DNA of 64,000 bases from Bacteroidales bacterium (GCA_023227835.1 JALOCI010000008.1:20788-84787); one strand, 5' to 3'; shown: positions 1 through 8,734, counted from the first letter of the stretch. Notes: generated by a model from the letters alone, not told the origin. Numbers and translations are program-made.

Positions 1-936
1 CTCAAACCTGTCGTAATGCCTGCGTTGATATATAGAGCTTCGTATTTGCCAATGTTTGCTTTCATATAGGTATTGTACGGAAGAGAGAAATGTCCGTATC
101 TCCTCAAATTGTTCCGGATATGCCACGGAGTAGAAACTGTTCGCCCCATACTCCTTATGCTGATATCCTCCTGTGAAAGTCAGAGAGTGACCATTATGGA
201 TATTGAAAACAATATTTGAAAACAGGTTTGAAATTTTAAAATCGGTATTTTCGGAATAACCGTCAGACTGATTGTACCCACCTCCAATCTGTCCGGAAAG
301 AGCTCCTCCGGAAAATCCGATATTGCCGGTTCCATTTACATATCCATAACTACCGCCTGAAAGACTTGCACTGATTTCACTTTTAGAAGGGTTTCGGGTG
401 ATTATATTTATTGCACCCGGCCCTTGTAACACCTCAATGCGCTCTATCTGTGAAAGCTCGATCGGAATATCAAGAGAGTAGTGCCCGGTTTGAGGGTCTG
501 TGTAGTTTATTCCATTGATCATAACCATTGATTGATCAAATGTCCCGCCGAGAATGTTCAGGTCTGCCTGTACACCTTCGCTGCCACGGCTGCGAAGGTC
601 AATCCCGGAGAAGTGTCGCAAAAGATCGGGAAGGTTTTTTACAGCGGCCTGTTCTATTTCGCTCCTCTGGATAACCGATGCGATTCTGACCAGAGGCTGG
701 AATGGCGTGGGTCGTTCTGTGTTAATTACAAGCTCTTCAAGAGCCCGGATGGTGTCATTGTCACTTTTGGTGCTGCTCTGAGCGAGCAGAGGCTGGCTTC
801 TCATGACCAGAATTGAGCATGATACAGACAGTACTCCTATCTTTATCAGCTTTCCCATGGATGCAAAAGCAGCCCAGGGTGCGCGTTTCCATCTTTTGAA
901 ACAGATGGGGGTGCAATTTTTTCTTGTTTTGTACAT
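1..936 (-). CDS. TonB-dependent outer-membrane receptor, 5' part (partial)
   Basis: The minus strand reads 312 codons without a stop from an ATG at 936 to the left window edge, so the C-terminal barrel lies outside. Residues 1-27 are a basic, aromatic leader (FKRWKRAPWAAFASMGKL) before a hydrophobic signal segment at about 28-53 ending in LLAQ. I recall similar pre-signal leaders on Bacteroidota receptors of the BtuB (cobalamin) type. The plug follows at about 85-190, with NLPDLL, GIDLRSRG and IERIEVLQGPG, then the first strands of the barrel. The plug motif that normally reads GPGA-x(10-13)-GAINIIT is shortened to GPGAINIIT at 172-180. An internal ATG at 858 is possible, but the leader is in frame and family-like, so 936 is preferred. 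The gene diverges from the M20 hydrolase. The substrate is unknown; cobalamin is a guess from the leader, and no riboswitch is visible. Confidence 0.85.
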   Translation of the reverse strand, partial: MYKTRKNCTPICFKRWKRAPWAAFASMGKLIKIGVLSVSCSILVMRSQPLLAQSSTKSDNDTIRALEELVINTERPTPFQPLVRIASVIQRSEIEQAAVKNLPDLLRHFSGIDLRSRGSEGVQADLNILGGTFDQSMVMINGINYTDPQTGHYSLDIPIELSQIERIEVLQGPGAINIITRNPSKSEISASLSGGSYGYVNGTGNIGFSGGALSGQIGGGYNQSDGYSENTDFKISNLFSNIVFNIHNGHSLTFTGGYQHKEYGANSFYSVAYPEQFEEIRTFLSSVQYLYESKHWQIRSSIYQRRHYDRFE

Positions 937-1027
937 TTTTAATGGTTTTAATTTTTGCGACGTGCAAAATTGGGATAATAAGAGCACATGCTAAAATTTT
1001 TACATAAATTTGAGAAAACAACTAGTG

Positions 1028-2188
1028 ATGAAAGACACACGACTATTGAAAGCGTTGCTGTTTATGACCATGATAACCATGAATATAGAAATGAAATCTC
1101 AGGATAATCTGATATTAATAAGGGAGAGACTGCATGCAATACCTGAATACTCTCACAAGGAGGAGAAGACAGCAGAGGCAGTTCTGGAATACCTGTCAAA
1201 AACAGATCCGGACAGATTGTTTAAAAATGTAGGAGGTTATGGTATAATTGCAGAGTACAAGGGCAACCATCCTGGGCCGTCAAAGATGTTCCGATGTGAA
1301 TTGGATGCCATTAAAACGGAGAGCGGATTCAAACACTTGTGTGGGCATGACGGTCACATGGCAATCATACTTGGACTCGCACAAAGATTGCGTGAAAACC
1401 GAGATTTTGCAGGAACTATCTATCTGTTGTTCCAACCGGCAGAGGAGGTAGGAGAAGGGGCTGCATTGATGATTAAAGACATGAAAGGGATGAATCTCAA
1501 ATTCGATTATGTTTTTGCTCTTCACAACAATCCGAACTATGAGCTCAACAAGGTTATCATACATCGTGGTACGTATGCGGCAGCCTCTGTGGGCATGGAG
1601 CTCCGGTTTGCAGGAGAGGCATCACATGCGGCATATCCCGAACAGGCTCACTCTCCTACGGATGCTATTTTTTCTGTAATATCAGAACTTAAAAGGTTAA
1701 ACAATTCCACAGGGATTTTTGACGGATTCGTGCTTTCAACAGTAGTTAATGTTGAGATAGGAGAGGCAAATTACGGAGTGACCCCGGGGGATGGTGTTCT
1801 GAGGCTCACACTGAGAGGATTCAAAGATGCCGGTCTTGAGAAGCTCTGTTCAACAGTAGAGGGATTGGCCACCGGTTTTGCAAAAAGGGACAAGCTTAAT
1901 CTCTGCGTAAGCTATCATGACAGATTCCCGGCCACTGTAAACACTGATGTGGCCAATAGTATGGTAGTTAAAGCGGCGGAGTCCACCGGTCATGAGATTA
2001 TTTATACAGACGAGCCGGGGCGTGGATCAGATGATTTCTGCCACTTTACAACAGGGGCACAGGCATCATATTTTGATATAGGAAATGGAAAAGAAGCACC
2101 GGACATCCACAAGCCTGACTACCGGTTTTCTGATGAAATCCTGTCACCCTCTCTGGATATCCTGGATTATTTGGTTTTCAGGATGTAA
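1028..2188 (+). CDS. M20D-family amidohydrolase (N-acyl amino acid / hippurate hydrolase type)
   Basis: Metal-dependent amidohydrolase of peptidase family M20, subfamily D, which removes acyl groups from N-acyl amino acids or related amides. Visible motifs are CGHDGH at residues 105-110 (metal-binding Cys and His), FQPAEE at 135-140 (catalytic and metal Glu) and a C-terminal HKPDYRF block. The dimerisation insert lies between about 180 and 290. The first 25 residues are hydrophobic (LLKALLFMTMITM) and could be a signal peptide or uncleaved anchor. I chose the ATG at 1028; an in-frame TTG at 1010 is less likely, and ATG 1082 would remove the hydrophobic segment. At about 386 residues it has the usual length. 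The 3' end overlaps the convergent purN by 22 bases. The exact substrate cannot be read from sequence. Confidence 0.88.
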   Translation: MKDTRLLKALLFMTMITMNIEMKSQDNLILIRERLHAIPEYSHKEEKTAEAVLEYLSKTDPDRLFKNVGGYGIIAEYKGNHPGPSKMFRCELDAIKTESGFKHLCGHDGHMAIILGLAQRLRENRDFAGTIYLLFQPAEEVGEGAALMIKDMKGMNLKFDYVFALHNNPNYELNKVIIHRGTYAAASVGMELRFAGEASHAAYPEQAHSPTDAIFSVISELKRLNNSTGIFDGFVLSTVVNVEIGEANYGVTPGDGVLRLTLRGFKDAGLEKLCSTVEGLATGFAKRDKLNLCVSYHDRFPATVNTDVANSMVVKAAESTGHEIIYTDEPGRGSDDFCHFTTGAQASYFDIGNGKEAPDIHKPDYRFSDEILSPSLDILDYLVFRM

Positions 2189-2745
2189 TTCTCTATAGAC
2201 TCCGGGAAATATCTCTGTTCCAGCTCGTGTATCTTAGATGCAAGATCCTCCGGAGTATCCTCCTTGCCGATAGTGCACTTTGCCTGGAAAAGAGTTTCGC
2301 CCTTGTCGTAATCTGCATCGATTATGTGTACTGTTATACCGGATTCCTTTTCTCCTGCTGCTATTACAGCCTCATGCACATGCATACCATGCATTCCTTT
2401 ACCTCCGTATTTTGGTAATAATGCAGGATGAATATTAATAATCCGTTTGTGATATTTGTTAAGCAGCCTTTCAGGAATCTTCAGTAGAAATCCGGCAAGG
2501 ATTATAAATTCTATACTTTTTTCAGATAGCAAGTCGTCAATGTATGTGCCATCCTCTAGTTGTTTTTTGTTGAATACAACTGAAGGGATATTGAGTTGTC
2601 TCGCTCTTTCCAGCACATAGGCATCTTTTTTGTTGCAAAGAACCAAGCTGACTTCGCACAGGGATTTATCGCCGAAATATTTTATGATGTTTTCTGCATT
2701 TGTGCCTGACCCTGAGGCGAAAATGGCAATTTTTATACAACTCAT
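2167..2745 (-). CDS. purN: Phosphoribosylglycinamide formyltransferase (GAR transformylase)
   Basis: Transfers the formyl group of 10-formyltetrahydrofolate to glycinamide ribonucleotide, a step of de novo purine synthesis in the cytosol. The 192-residue protein has the SGSGTN phosphate loop (11-16), the catalytic NIHPALLP block (104-111, Asn and His) and the DADYDKG loop with the catalytic Asp near 147. I start it at ATG 2745 (MSCIKIAIF); an in-frame ATG at 2754 and TTG at 2766 lie upstream, but the Rossmann strand begins just after 2745. It stands alone on the minus strand, converges on the M20 hydrolase with a 22-base overlap and diverges from acpP. Confidence 0.93.
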   Translation of the reverse strand: MSCIKIAIFASGSGTNAENIIKYFGDKSLCEVSLVLCNKKDAYVLERARQLNIPSVVFNKKQLEDGTYIDDLLSEKSIEFIILAGFLLKIPERLLNKYHKRIINIHPALLPKYGGKGMHGMHVHEAVIAAGEKESGITVHIIDADYDKGETLFQAKCTIGKEDTPEDLASKIHELEQRYFPESIENYILKTK

Positions 2746-2946
2746 TATTAGCATATTAAAGCGCAAAGATAGTAAAAAAACTTAATTACGAAACCTGTTT
2801 ATAATTATACCGAAGTTTGTATATGAAAGATAATTAGGAATATATAACTTCACTCGGCAGAAATTTCTTTTTTACATTTTTTTTGTTTTTCTTTGCAACC
2901 TGGTTTTGAAAATAAATACAATTATTATTAACTAATTTTTTTAATT

Positions 2947-3183
2947 ATGGCAGACATTAATGCAAAGGTTAAAGCCATCATCGTTGACAAGTTGGGCGTT
3001 GAGGAATCAGAGGTAACACCAACTGCAAGTTTTACTAATGATTTAGGTGCTGACTCACTCGATACAGTAGAACTTATCATGGAATTCGAAAAGGCTTTCG
3101 GTATTACAATTCCTGACGAAGCAGCTGAGAAAATCTCGACTGTAGGAGATGCTATCTCTTACATTGAAAAGAACGCAAAATAA
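2947..3183 (+). CDS. acpP: Acyl carrier protein
   Basis: Carries growing acyl chains on a 4'-phosphopantetheine arm in fatty acid and lipid A synthesis. The 78-residue acidic protein has the canonical attachment motif [10 protein letters not shown] with Ser37. It is followed 16 bases later by fabF, the usual acpP-fabF pair. The 180-base gap upstream, shared with divergent purN, is T-rich and contains TTTCTTTGC about 50 bases before the start, a weak match to the Bacteroidota -7 element. Confidence 0.97.
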   Translation: MADINAKVKAIIVDKLGVEESEVTPTASFTNDLGADSLDTVELIMEFEKAFGITIPDEAAEKISTVGDAISYIEKNAK

Positions 3184-3199
3184 ATTTCCAAACAAGCAC

Positions 3200-4453
3200 A
3201 TGGAATTAAAACGAGTTGTAGTTACCGGTATAGGAACAATTAATCCACTGGGAGACAATGTCCAGGATTATTTCAGGAATCTGGACGAAGGTGTCAACGG
3301 GTGTGGTCCTATTACCCGTTTTGACACTACTCTGTTCAAAACAAAATTTGCTTGTGAAATCAAAAATTTCGAACCGAGTAAATATGGTATTGACCGTAAA
3401 GAAGAGCGTAAGCTCGACCTCTATTCTCAATTTGCCCTCATAGCTGCTGACCAGGCGGTGAAAGACAGCAATATTGACTCGGAGAAAATCGATCCGGACA
3501 GGATAGGAGTGATACTCGGCTCAGGTATAGGTGGTATTAACACCCTGTACAGTGAGGTAGAGGGCTATGTCGAAGGCGGAAAGGTGCCTCGATTTAGCCC
3601 CTTTATCATTCCAAAAATGATTCCCGACATAGCGCCGGGCCTTATATCAATGAAGTATAACTTCAGGGGGCCTAACTATGCCACAGTATCTGCGTGCGCA
3701 TCTTCTACACATGCCATGGCAGACGCCCTCTCATACATAAAACTCGGCAAAGCCGATATTATTGTTACCGGAGGATCTGAAGCAGGAATCTCTATTCCAA
3801 GCATAGGCGGATTTAATTCAGCCCAGGCTCTATCTACAAGAAATGACGATCCTCAGCATGCTTCAAGACCTTTTGACAAAAACCGTGATGGTTTTGTTAT
3901 GGGAGAAGGCTCGGGCGTTCTGATTTTTGAAGAGTATGAGCATGCAAAAGCCAGAGGTGCCAAAATCTACTGTGAAGTGTCGGGCGCAGCTATGACAGCT
4001 GATGCTTACCATATTACCGCTCCTCATCCGGAAGGCTTTGGGGCGATTCAGGTGATGAAGCTGGCTCTTGAGGATGCCGGTATGAAGCCTGAAGACGTTG
4101 ATTACATCAATGTACACGGCACATCAACTCCATTGGGAGATATTGCTGAGTTAAAGGCTGTTAAGGCTGTATTCGGCGAACATGCATACAAATTGAACAT
4201 CAGTTCGACAAAATCAATGCATGGTCACCTTCTCGGAGCAACAGGCGCAATCGAGGCCTTGGCATGTATCCACGCAATTAATGACAGTATCGTTCCGCCT
4301 ACTATCAACTTTGAGGAAGAGGATCCGGAGATCGATTACAAGCTAAACCTAACCCTAAACCACGCCCAGAAGCGTGAAGTAAATGCTGCACTGAATAATA
4401 CCTTTGGATTCGGAGGACATAACTCCTCAATCATATTCAGAAAAATCAAGTAA
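3200..4453 (+). CDS. fabF: Beta-ketoacyl-ACP synthase II
   Basis: Condensing enzyme that elongates acyl-ACP with malonyl-ACP. The 417-residue thiolase-fold protein has the Cys-His-His triad: Cys166 in VSACASSTH, His306 in NVHGTSTPLGD and His341 in KSMHGHLLGATGA. The C-terminal NNTFGFGGHNSS block is intact. The ORF is open upstream to an ATG at 3149 inside acpP, but family alignment (MELKRVVVTGIG) fixes the start at 3200. It lies directly after acpP and is closed by a strong hairpin terminator. Confidence 0.97.
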   Translation: MELKRVVVTGIGTINPLGDNVQDYFRNLDEGVNGCGPITRFDTTLFKTKFACEIKNFEPSKYGIDRKEERKLDLYSQFALIAADQAVKDSNIDSEKIDPDRIGVILGSGIGGINTLYSEVEGYVEGGKVPRFSPFIIPKMIPDIAPGLISMKYNFRGPNYATVSACASSTHAMADALSYIKLGKADIIVTGGSEAGISIPSIGGFNSAQALSTRNDDPQHASRPFDKNRDGFVMGEGSGVLIFEEYEHAKARGAKIYCEVSGAAMTADAYHITAPHPEGFGAIQVMKLALEDAGMKPEDVDYINVHGTSTPLGDIAELKAVKAVFGEHAYKLNISSTKSMHGHLLGATGAIEALACIHAINDSIVPPTINFEEEDPEIDYKLNLTLNHAQKREVNAALNNTFGFGGHNSSIIFRKIK

Positions 4454-4473
4454 ATTTACGAACAAAAAATAGA

Positions 4474-4507
4474 AAAGAGGGTGCTGATTTTCAGACCCTC
4501 TTTTTTT
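4474..4507. terminator. Bidirectional Rho-independent terminator after fabF
   Basis: Stem AAAGAGGGT / ACCCTCTTT with an inner CTGA/TCAG pairing and a T7 run on the plus strand. On the minus strand the same hairpin is followed by TTTTCTATTTTTT, so it can also end the DUF4270 transcript, whose stop codon lies 24 bases away. Confidence 0.9.
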
Positions 4508-4530
4508 ATGTCAATATGAAGCTGACTCTT

Positions 4531-5889
4531 TTACGGGAGAACAGAATAAGTTATATTAATCTTTGGTTTTCTTGTGCCGGAGGCGCCGTTGATTGTTGCC
4601 TTGCTGTATATTTGATTGTCAACATAATATGTAACACTTCCTGTGTAGGAGTTAGATACCTGTGTTATAGGAGTAATCCATGTGTACCACTTCTCTTCAT
4701 CAAGAGTATTGTTAAGAACATGCTGAAGGAAAGTGCTTATGTCCAGAGAGAAATGGAAAAGTGATCTGTTAACTATGCCTGCGCCAACAGAATAGATGTC
4801 ATTTATAGGGTAGTACATCTTAGATTCATAATCCTCAGAATAATATCTGTAAGCAAGGTATACAGATGCTGGAAACTGATCCATGACAGTATAGTCGTTA
4901 GGGAATTCGTATGGCAGTATCAGCTCTGCTTTTGCGATAAGTACCTTATTTAAATCAATGTTCTTATTTTGAGCCCAGGTAAGAAACTCCGCACGAACGT
5001 CTTTGAAGTTAATGTATGGCTTAATGCCACCCATACCTTCAAGTAAAATCTTTTCCTGAGGAGCAGAAGTCTCAAGAGCTTTGGAACCGTGTGAGAAAAT
5101 GTTTGTGTAGAAACATTTGGAAGTTGATATGTGGTACATAAGAATACTATCCTTGTCAATATCATCGGCAGCAGACACATGTCTGTATTTCATTGTCATA
5201 TATACTGATGAAGGATCTATCATGTTGAAACGGCCACCGGTAATCCCGCTTGGGACAGGATCCGTAGATAGGAAGAAGCCCTTAAACCTCTTGACAAATA
5301 TACTTACAGAGTCTCTTTCGTCTTTTGAAGCAGAGAGCAGTTGCCTAGCATAGTCAAGATTCATTTCTATATTTATAGAGTCGCCTCCTGTATAGATAGC
5401 CGTGCCTATATTAAGTGGCGTGGCACTATAGTCATTACTTGACAATGAGTTACTGTACAGGGTTGTTGAGTCTATATCCTTATTAAGTGCGTAAAGGTAT
5501 ATATTCTGAGGAATGCTCTCCTCTCCATCTATAAGGCAGAGAGTCTTGTCAACCCCTATCTCCATTCTTAGGTAAACAGGTTGCGGGTTGTCTCCGAAAT
5601 CATTTTCCGTAACGTATGGGATAACCTGAAAAGCGGCATTGCTGATTGTCCGTCCAAAATCCGGATCATTATAAGCACCGGTTACGAGATAATCAGGGAA
5701 GATAGACTGCAGTGAGTCTGTCATCTTCATCTGTATGGGTATGTTGACTGAGGCTGTACTTACGGTCAACTCGTGATCCGTAGGAATTAAATTATCTCCG
5801 ACAGTCTTGTCGACATTAATACATGAAATTGTGATTGCTGAAGAAACTAATAGTGCCGCAACAGATCGGAAATGAATCCTATTTGACAT
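4531..5889 (-). CDS. DUF4270 family lipoprotein
   Basis: Secreted protein of 452 residues matching the Bacteroidota DUF4270 family, function unknown. The N-terminus is a lipoprotein signal (hydrophobic run, then AITISC with the lipid Cys at 23). The body is beta-rich and describes no known catalytic motif; it contains typical DUF4270 stretches such as LVTGAYNDPDFG near residue 70. It overlaps the 3' end of the glycogen-synthase-like gene by 11 bases in another frame, so the two are translated from one transcript. The same pair is, to my knowledge, common in Bacteroides. It ends at the bidirectional terminator shared with fabF. Confidence 0.8.
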   Translation of the reverse strand: MSNRIHFRSVAALLVSSAITISCINVDKTVGDNLIPTDHELTVSTASVNIPIQMKMTDSLQSIFPDYLVTGAYNDPDFGRTISNAAFQVIPYVTENDFGDNPQPVYLRMEIGVDKTLCLIDGEESIPQNIYLYALNKDIDSTTLYSNSLSSNDYSATPLNIGTAIYTGGDSINIEMNLDYARQLLSASKDERDSVSIFVKRFKGFFLSTDPVPSGITGGRFNMIDPSSVYMTMKYRHVSAADDIDKDSILMYHISTSKCFYTNIFSHGSKALETSAPQEKILLEGMGGIKPYINFKDVRAEFLTWAQNKNIDLNKVLIAKAELILPYEFPNDYTVMDQFPASVYLAYRYYSEDYESKMYYPINDIYSVGAGIVNRSLFHFSLDISTFLQHVLNNTLDEEKWYTWITPITQVSNSYTGSVTYYVDNQIYSKATINGASGTRKPKINITYSVLP

Positions 5890-6712
5890 TTTTCCCTAAA
5901 ATTTGATCATAAAATTGAACGTACTCCTGTATGTATGTCGTGTCCTGTTGTGATACCTCCATATAAGGCAAGAGTGGGATGGAACTGCTCTTTATCATTT
6001 CAGTCACCGGTTCCGGCAAGCTTTCACTTCCCATAATAACACCATTGGCATACTGTATGGCAAGTTTAGCAAGATTTATGCCATTGGCAGGATTGAGCAT
6101 TTCAAGATCCTTATTTTTTATACCGGGAGACAAAATTTTTGAACGTGTTTTTTCGTTGAATTCGAGGTCTGTCGCCTCATTGTACAAAGAAACGATTACT
6201 TTGCTGTTTGTGAAAATAGGATCTTCGTGATAGCATTTTCTGAGTAAGATGGGAATCAGATGAGATATCCATCCCTGGCAGTGTATTATATCAGGTTGCC
6301 ATCTGAGTTTCTTGACTGTTTCAAGAACGCCTTTTGCAAAGAACAGGGCTCTTTCATCATTGTCCTGGAAATACTCTCCCTTATCGTTCTGGTAGATGAA
6401 TTTCCTGTAAAAATAATCTTCATTGTCAATGAAGTACACCTGCATGCGTGCTGATGGTATGGAAGAAACCTTAATAATAAGTGGTCTGTCGATGTCATTG
6501 ATTATGATATTCATGCCGGAGAGGCGGATTACTTCATGGAGCTGGTTCCTTCTCTCGTTGATTATGCCGTATTTTGGCATGAATGAACGTATCTCAAAAC
6601 CTTTTTCCTGCACTCCCTGCGGCAAGTATCTACCAACAACGGAGATTTTGGACTCTTTCATGTAAGGGAATATCTCAGAACTCACATAAAGCACTCTTGT
6701 TGGTTCACTCAT
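5879..6712 (-). CDS. Glycogen/starch synthase-like N-terminal domain protein (probably non-catalytic)
   Basis: A 277-residue protein resembling only the N-terminal half of GT5 glycogen synthases: VLYVSSEIFPYMK at the start, DNEDYFYRK near 95, and LRWQPDIIHCQGW near 140. Full GlgA enzymes are about 470 residues and carry KxGGL near the N-terminus for ADP-glucose. Here that position reads KESKISVVGRYLP (19-31), and the whole C-terminal GT-B lobe is absent. I therefore doubt it makes glycogen, although databases often label such proteins glycogen synthase. It is the first gene of a pair with the DUF4270 lipoprotein (11-base overlap). The ATG at 6712 has TACCTTTG 34 bases upstream as a -7 candidate. 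Confidence 0.75.
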   Translation of the reverse strand: MSEPTRVLYVSSEIFPYMKESKISVVGRYLPQGVQEKGFEIRSFMPKYGIINERRNQLHEVIRLSGMNIIINDIDRPLIIKVSSIPSARMQVYFIDNEDYFYRKFIYQNDKGEYFQDNDERALFFAKGVLETVKKLRWQPDIIHCQGWISHLIPILLRKCYHEDPIFTNSKVIVSLYNEATDLEFNEKTRSKILSPGIKNKDLEMLNPANGINLAKLAIQYANGVIMGSESLPEPVTEMIKSSSIPLLPYMEVSQQDTTYIQEYVQFYDQILGKNVK

Positions 6713-6745
6713 TTTACTTGCTTGTTTTTAAAGGCGATTTGATTA

Positions 6746-6753
6746 CAAAGGTA
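6746..6753 (-). promoter_or_regulatory. Candidate -7 element for the glgA-like/DUF4270 pair
   Basis: Minus strand TACCTTTG fits the Bacteroidota TAnnTTTG consensus and would give a leader of about 30 bases. No clear TTTG is seen at -33. Confidence 0.4.
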
Positions 6754-6782
6754 ATAAATTTATTTAATTTGGAGGAAATATA

Positions 6783-6790
6783 TATCTTTG
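6783..6790 (+). promoter_or_regulatory. Candidate -7 element for ftsX operon
   Basis: Plus strand TATCTTTG fits TAnnTTTG and lies 16 bases before the ftsX ATG, giving a very short leader. The -33 region is AT-rich without a clear TTTG. Confidence 0.45.
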
Positions 6791-6806
6791 GAAGTTGTTA
6801 AAAGCT

Positions 6807-7685
6807 ATGAAGAAAAAGGAAAAAGGGATAATATTCAGGAGACTGCTGCACTCGTATCTTTCCTCAATAATAAGCATTTCGCTTGTCTTGTTGATCGTAG
6901 GTATTCTCGGGGTGCTGGCTGTCAATGCCAGTGCTGTGTCCAACTATTTTAAAGAGAATATAAGGGTTTCTGTAATATTTGATAAGGGTACACCAGATTC
7001 TGAAGCACAATCATTCCTGAAGAGTATTGAGAAAGAGCGTTTTGTTAAGAGGGCTGAATTCATATCTCAGGAGAGGGGGGCCGAAGAGATGAAGCAGATG
7101 CTGGGAGATGATTTCCTGGAGGTTTTTAATGTGAATCCTATACCTCTGTCTGTTGATCTCTATCTTAATGCGGTGTATCTTGATTCAGACAGTCTGAAAA
7201 ATATCTCTGCAAGGCTTTCCGGGATGAAGGACGTAAGGGAGGTGGCTTATCAGGAGTCTTTGGTAAACGTTATAAACCAAAATCTTGAAAAGATCGGGGT
7301 CGTGTTAAGCGTTGTGTTGGTCCTGCTTTTGTTTATATCATTTGTGCTTATTAACAATACTGTGAGACTGAATGTTTATTCCAAGAGATTTACCATCCAA
7401 ACCATGAAACTTGTCGGTGCAAAGAGGTCTTTTATCAGAAAACCATTCCTAAGGCAAGGTATTTATCAGGGTATTATTGCCGGGGTCATATCCTCGGTAT
7501 TGCTGATTATTGTATTGTATGTTGTAAAAAAAGATATCAATCAGCTTTTTGTGATTTTTGACATGAAGCTGATTGCTGCGGTTCTGATTGGCGTGATTCT
7601 TGCCGGGGTCATAATTTGTATGATAAGTACCTGGATTGTAGTAAACAAACTTCTCTCGGTTTCTGCCGATGAGATATATTATTAA
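6807..7685 (+). CDS. ftsX: Cell division protein FtsX
   Basis: ABC-type permease subunit that, with the ATPase FtsE, activates peptidoglycan hydrolases at the septum. The 292-residue protein has one N-terminal membrane segment (about 20-42), an extracytoplasmic loop of about 120 residues, and three C-terminal segments with the FtsX signature TMKLVGAKRSFIRKPFL between the first and second. I start at ATG 6807; a TTG at 6795 is in frame but unlikely. ftsE is not adjacent. It begins a four-gene envelope operon with DUF3098, uppP and lpxH. Confidence 0.92.
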   Translation: MKKKEKGIIFRRLLHSYLSSIISISLVLLIVGILGVLAVNASAVSNYFKENIRVSVIFDKGTPDSEAQSFLKSIEKERFVKRAEFISQERGAEEMKQMLGDDFLEVFNVNPIPLSVDLYLNAVYLDSDSLKNISARLSGMKDVREVAYQESLVNVINQNLEKIGVVLSVVLVLLLFISFVLINNTVRLNVYSKRFTIQTMKLVGAKRSFIRKPFLRQGIYQGIIAGVISSVLLIIVLYVVKKDINQLFVIFDMKLIAAVLIGVILAGVIICMISTWIVVNKLLSVSADEIYY

Positions 7686-7693
7686 ATATAGTT

Positions 7694-7945
7694 ATGGAAA
7701 AAATTACCAAAGAGGAACAAGGAAAGTTTGCAATTCCATATAAGAACATAATCTTCGTGATTGCCGGAGTTATGTTGATGCTGATAGGTTATGCTCTTAT
7801 GACCGGGGGAGGTACGACCGATCCGTCCGTATTTACCGGAGAGGAGATGTTCAGTTTCAGAAGAATTGTGCTCTCGCCGCTTTTAATACTTGCGGGCGTG
7901 GCTGTGGAGATTTATGCAATTATGTATACTCCAAAGGAAAAATGA
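7694..7945 (+). CDS. DUF3098 small membrane protein
   Basis: An 83-residue protein with two predicted membrane segments (about 19-37 and 57-76) separated by a Gly/Thr-rich loop (MTGGGTTDPSVF). It matches the Bacteroidota DUF3098 family, which is typically found between ftsX and uppP, as here. It starts 8 bases after ftsX and its stop overlaps the uppP start (ATGA). Function unknown; the position suggests an accessory role in cell-envelope synthesis. Confidence 0.8.
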   Translation: MEKITKEEQGKFAIPYKNIIFVIAGVMLMLIGYALMTGGGTTDPSVFTGEEMFSFRRIVLSPLLILAGVAVEIYAIMYTPKEK

Positions 7946-8733
7946 CGGCATTAGATTCTATTTTGCTGGGATTGGTGCAGGGGTTGACCGAGTTTTTACC
8001 TGTAAGCAGCAGTGGCCACCTTACAATAGGAAAAGAGGTTCTTGGAGTAACTACCCCCGACCTGAGTTTCGAAATAGTTGTACATGCGGCGACAGTTCTC
8101 AGTACACTCGTGGTTTTCCGAAAGGAGATAATACGGCTCATATCTGGTATTTTCAAATTCCGGATGAATTCTGAAACAGACTATATATTTAAAATTGTGG
8201 TTTCAATGATACCAGTGATGCTGGTAGGACTACTGTTTAAAGATAAGATTGAAGCGATTTTCGGTTCCGGACTGATGGTCGTGGGCATATCACTGATAGC
8301 TACTGCAGTGCTGCTTTCTGTCTCTAATTATGCAAAACCAAAAGAGCGGGAACTGTCATATATGAGCGCATTCATTATAGGAGTGGCTCAGGCTGTCGCG
8401 GTACTGCCAGGGCTGTCCCGTTCCGGATCTACTATAGCTACAGGTATGATTCTGGGTGTGAAAAAGGATCAGATTGCCAAATTCTCATTCCTGATGGTTC
8501 TTGTACCTATCCTTGGAGAAGCTTTCCTGGACCTTGTTTCGGGAGGCTTTGCAACATCTCAGAGTGGATTGGATCCACTTAGTCTGGTGCTTGGATTTAT
8601 TTCGGCTTTCGTGTCCGGTCTTCTCGCTTGCAGGGTGATGATTGCACTCGTAAAGAGGTCGAAGTTGCTCGGATTTGCCGTTTACTGCGCATTATTAGGT
8701 GCCGGTTGTGTAATTTATTCTCAGATTATCTGA
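7942..8733 (+). CDS. uppP: Undecaprenyl-diphosphate phosphatase
   Basis: Integral membrane enzyme (also called BacA) that dephosphorylates undecaprenyl diphosphate so that the lipid carrier for peptidoglycan and O-antigen can be reused. The 263-residue protein has both signature regions: QGLTEFLPVSSSGH at about 13-26 and PGLSRSGST near 151-160, within seven to eight hydrophobic segments. It overlaps DUF3098 by four bases and is followed one base later by lpxH. Confidence 0.96.
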   Translation: MTALDSILLGLVQGLTEFLPVSSSGHLTIGKEVLGVTTPDLSFEIVVHAATVLSTLVVFRKEIIRLISGIFKFRMNSETDYIFKIVVSMIPVMLVGLLFKDKIEAIFGSGLMVVGISLIATAVLLSVSNYAKPKERELSYMSAFIIGVAQAVAVLPGLSRSGSTIATGMILGVKKDQIAKFSFLMVLVPILGEAFLDLVSGGFATSQSGLDPLSLVLGFISAFVSGLLACRVMIALVKRSKLLGFAVYCALLGAGCVIYSQII

Positions 8734-8734
8734 T

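Noticed and set aside
761..1021. Minus-strand ORF of 86 residues at the TonB receptor start
   Set aside because: Out of frame with the receptor; the receptor frame from 936 gives a signal peptide and plug.
1010..1027. TTG start for the M20 hydrolase
   Set aside because: ATG 1028 is just downstream and gives a plausible signal peptide; TTG starts are rare here.
2767..2946. Riboswitch between purN and acpP
   Set aside because: The 180-base gap is AT-rich with no conserved purine- or THF-riboswitch core that I can recognise.
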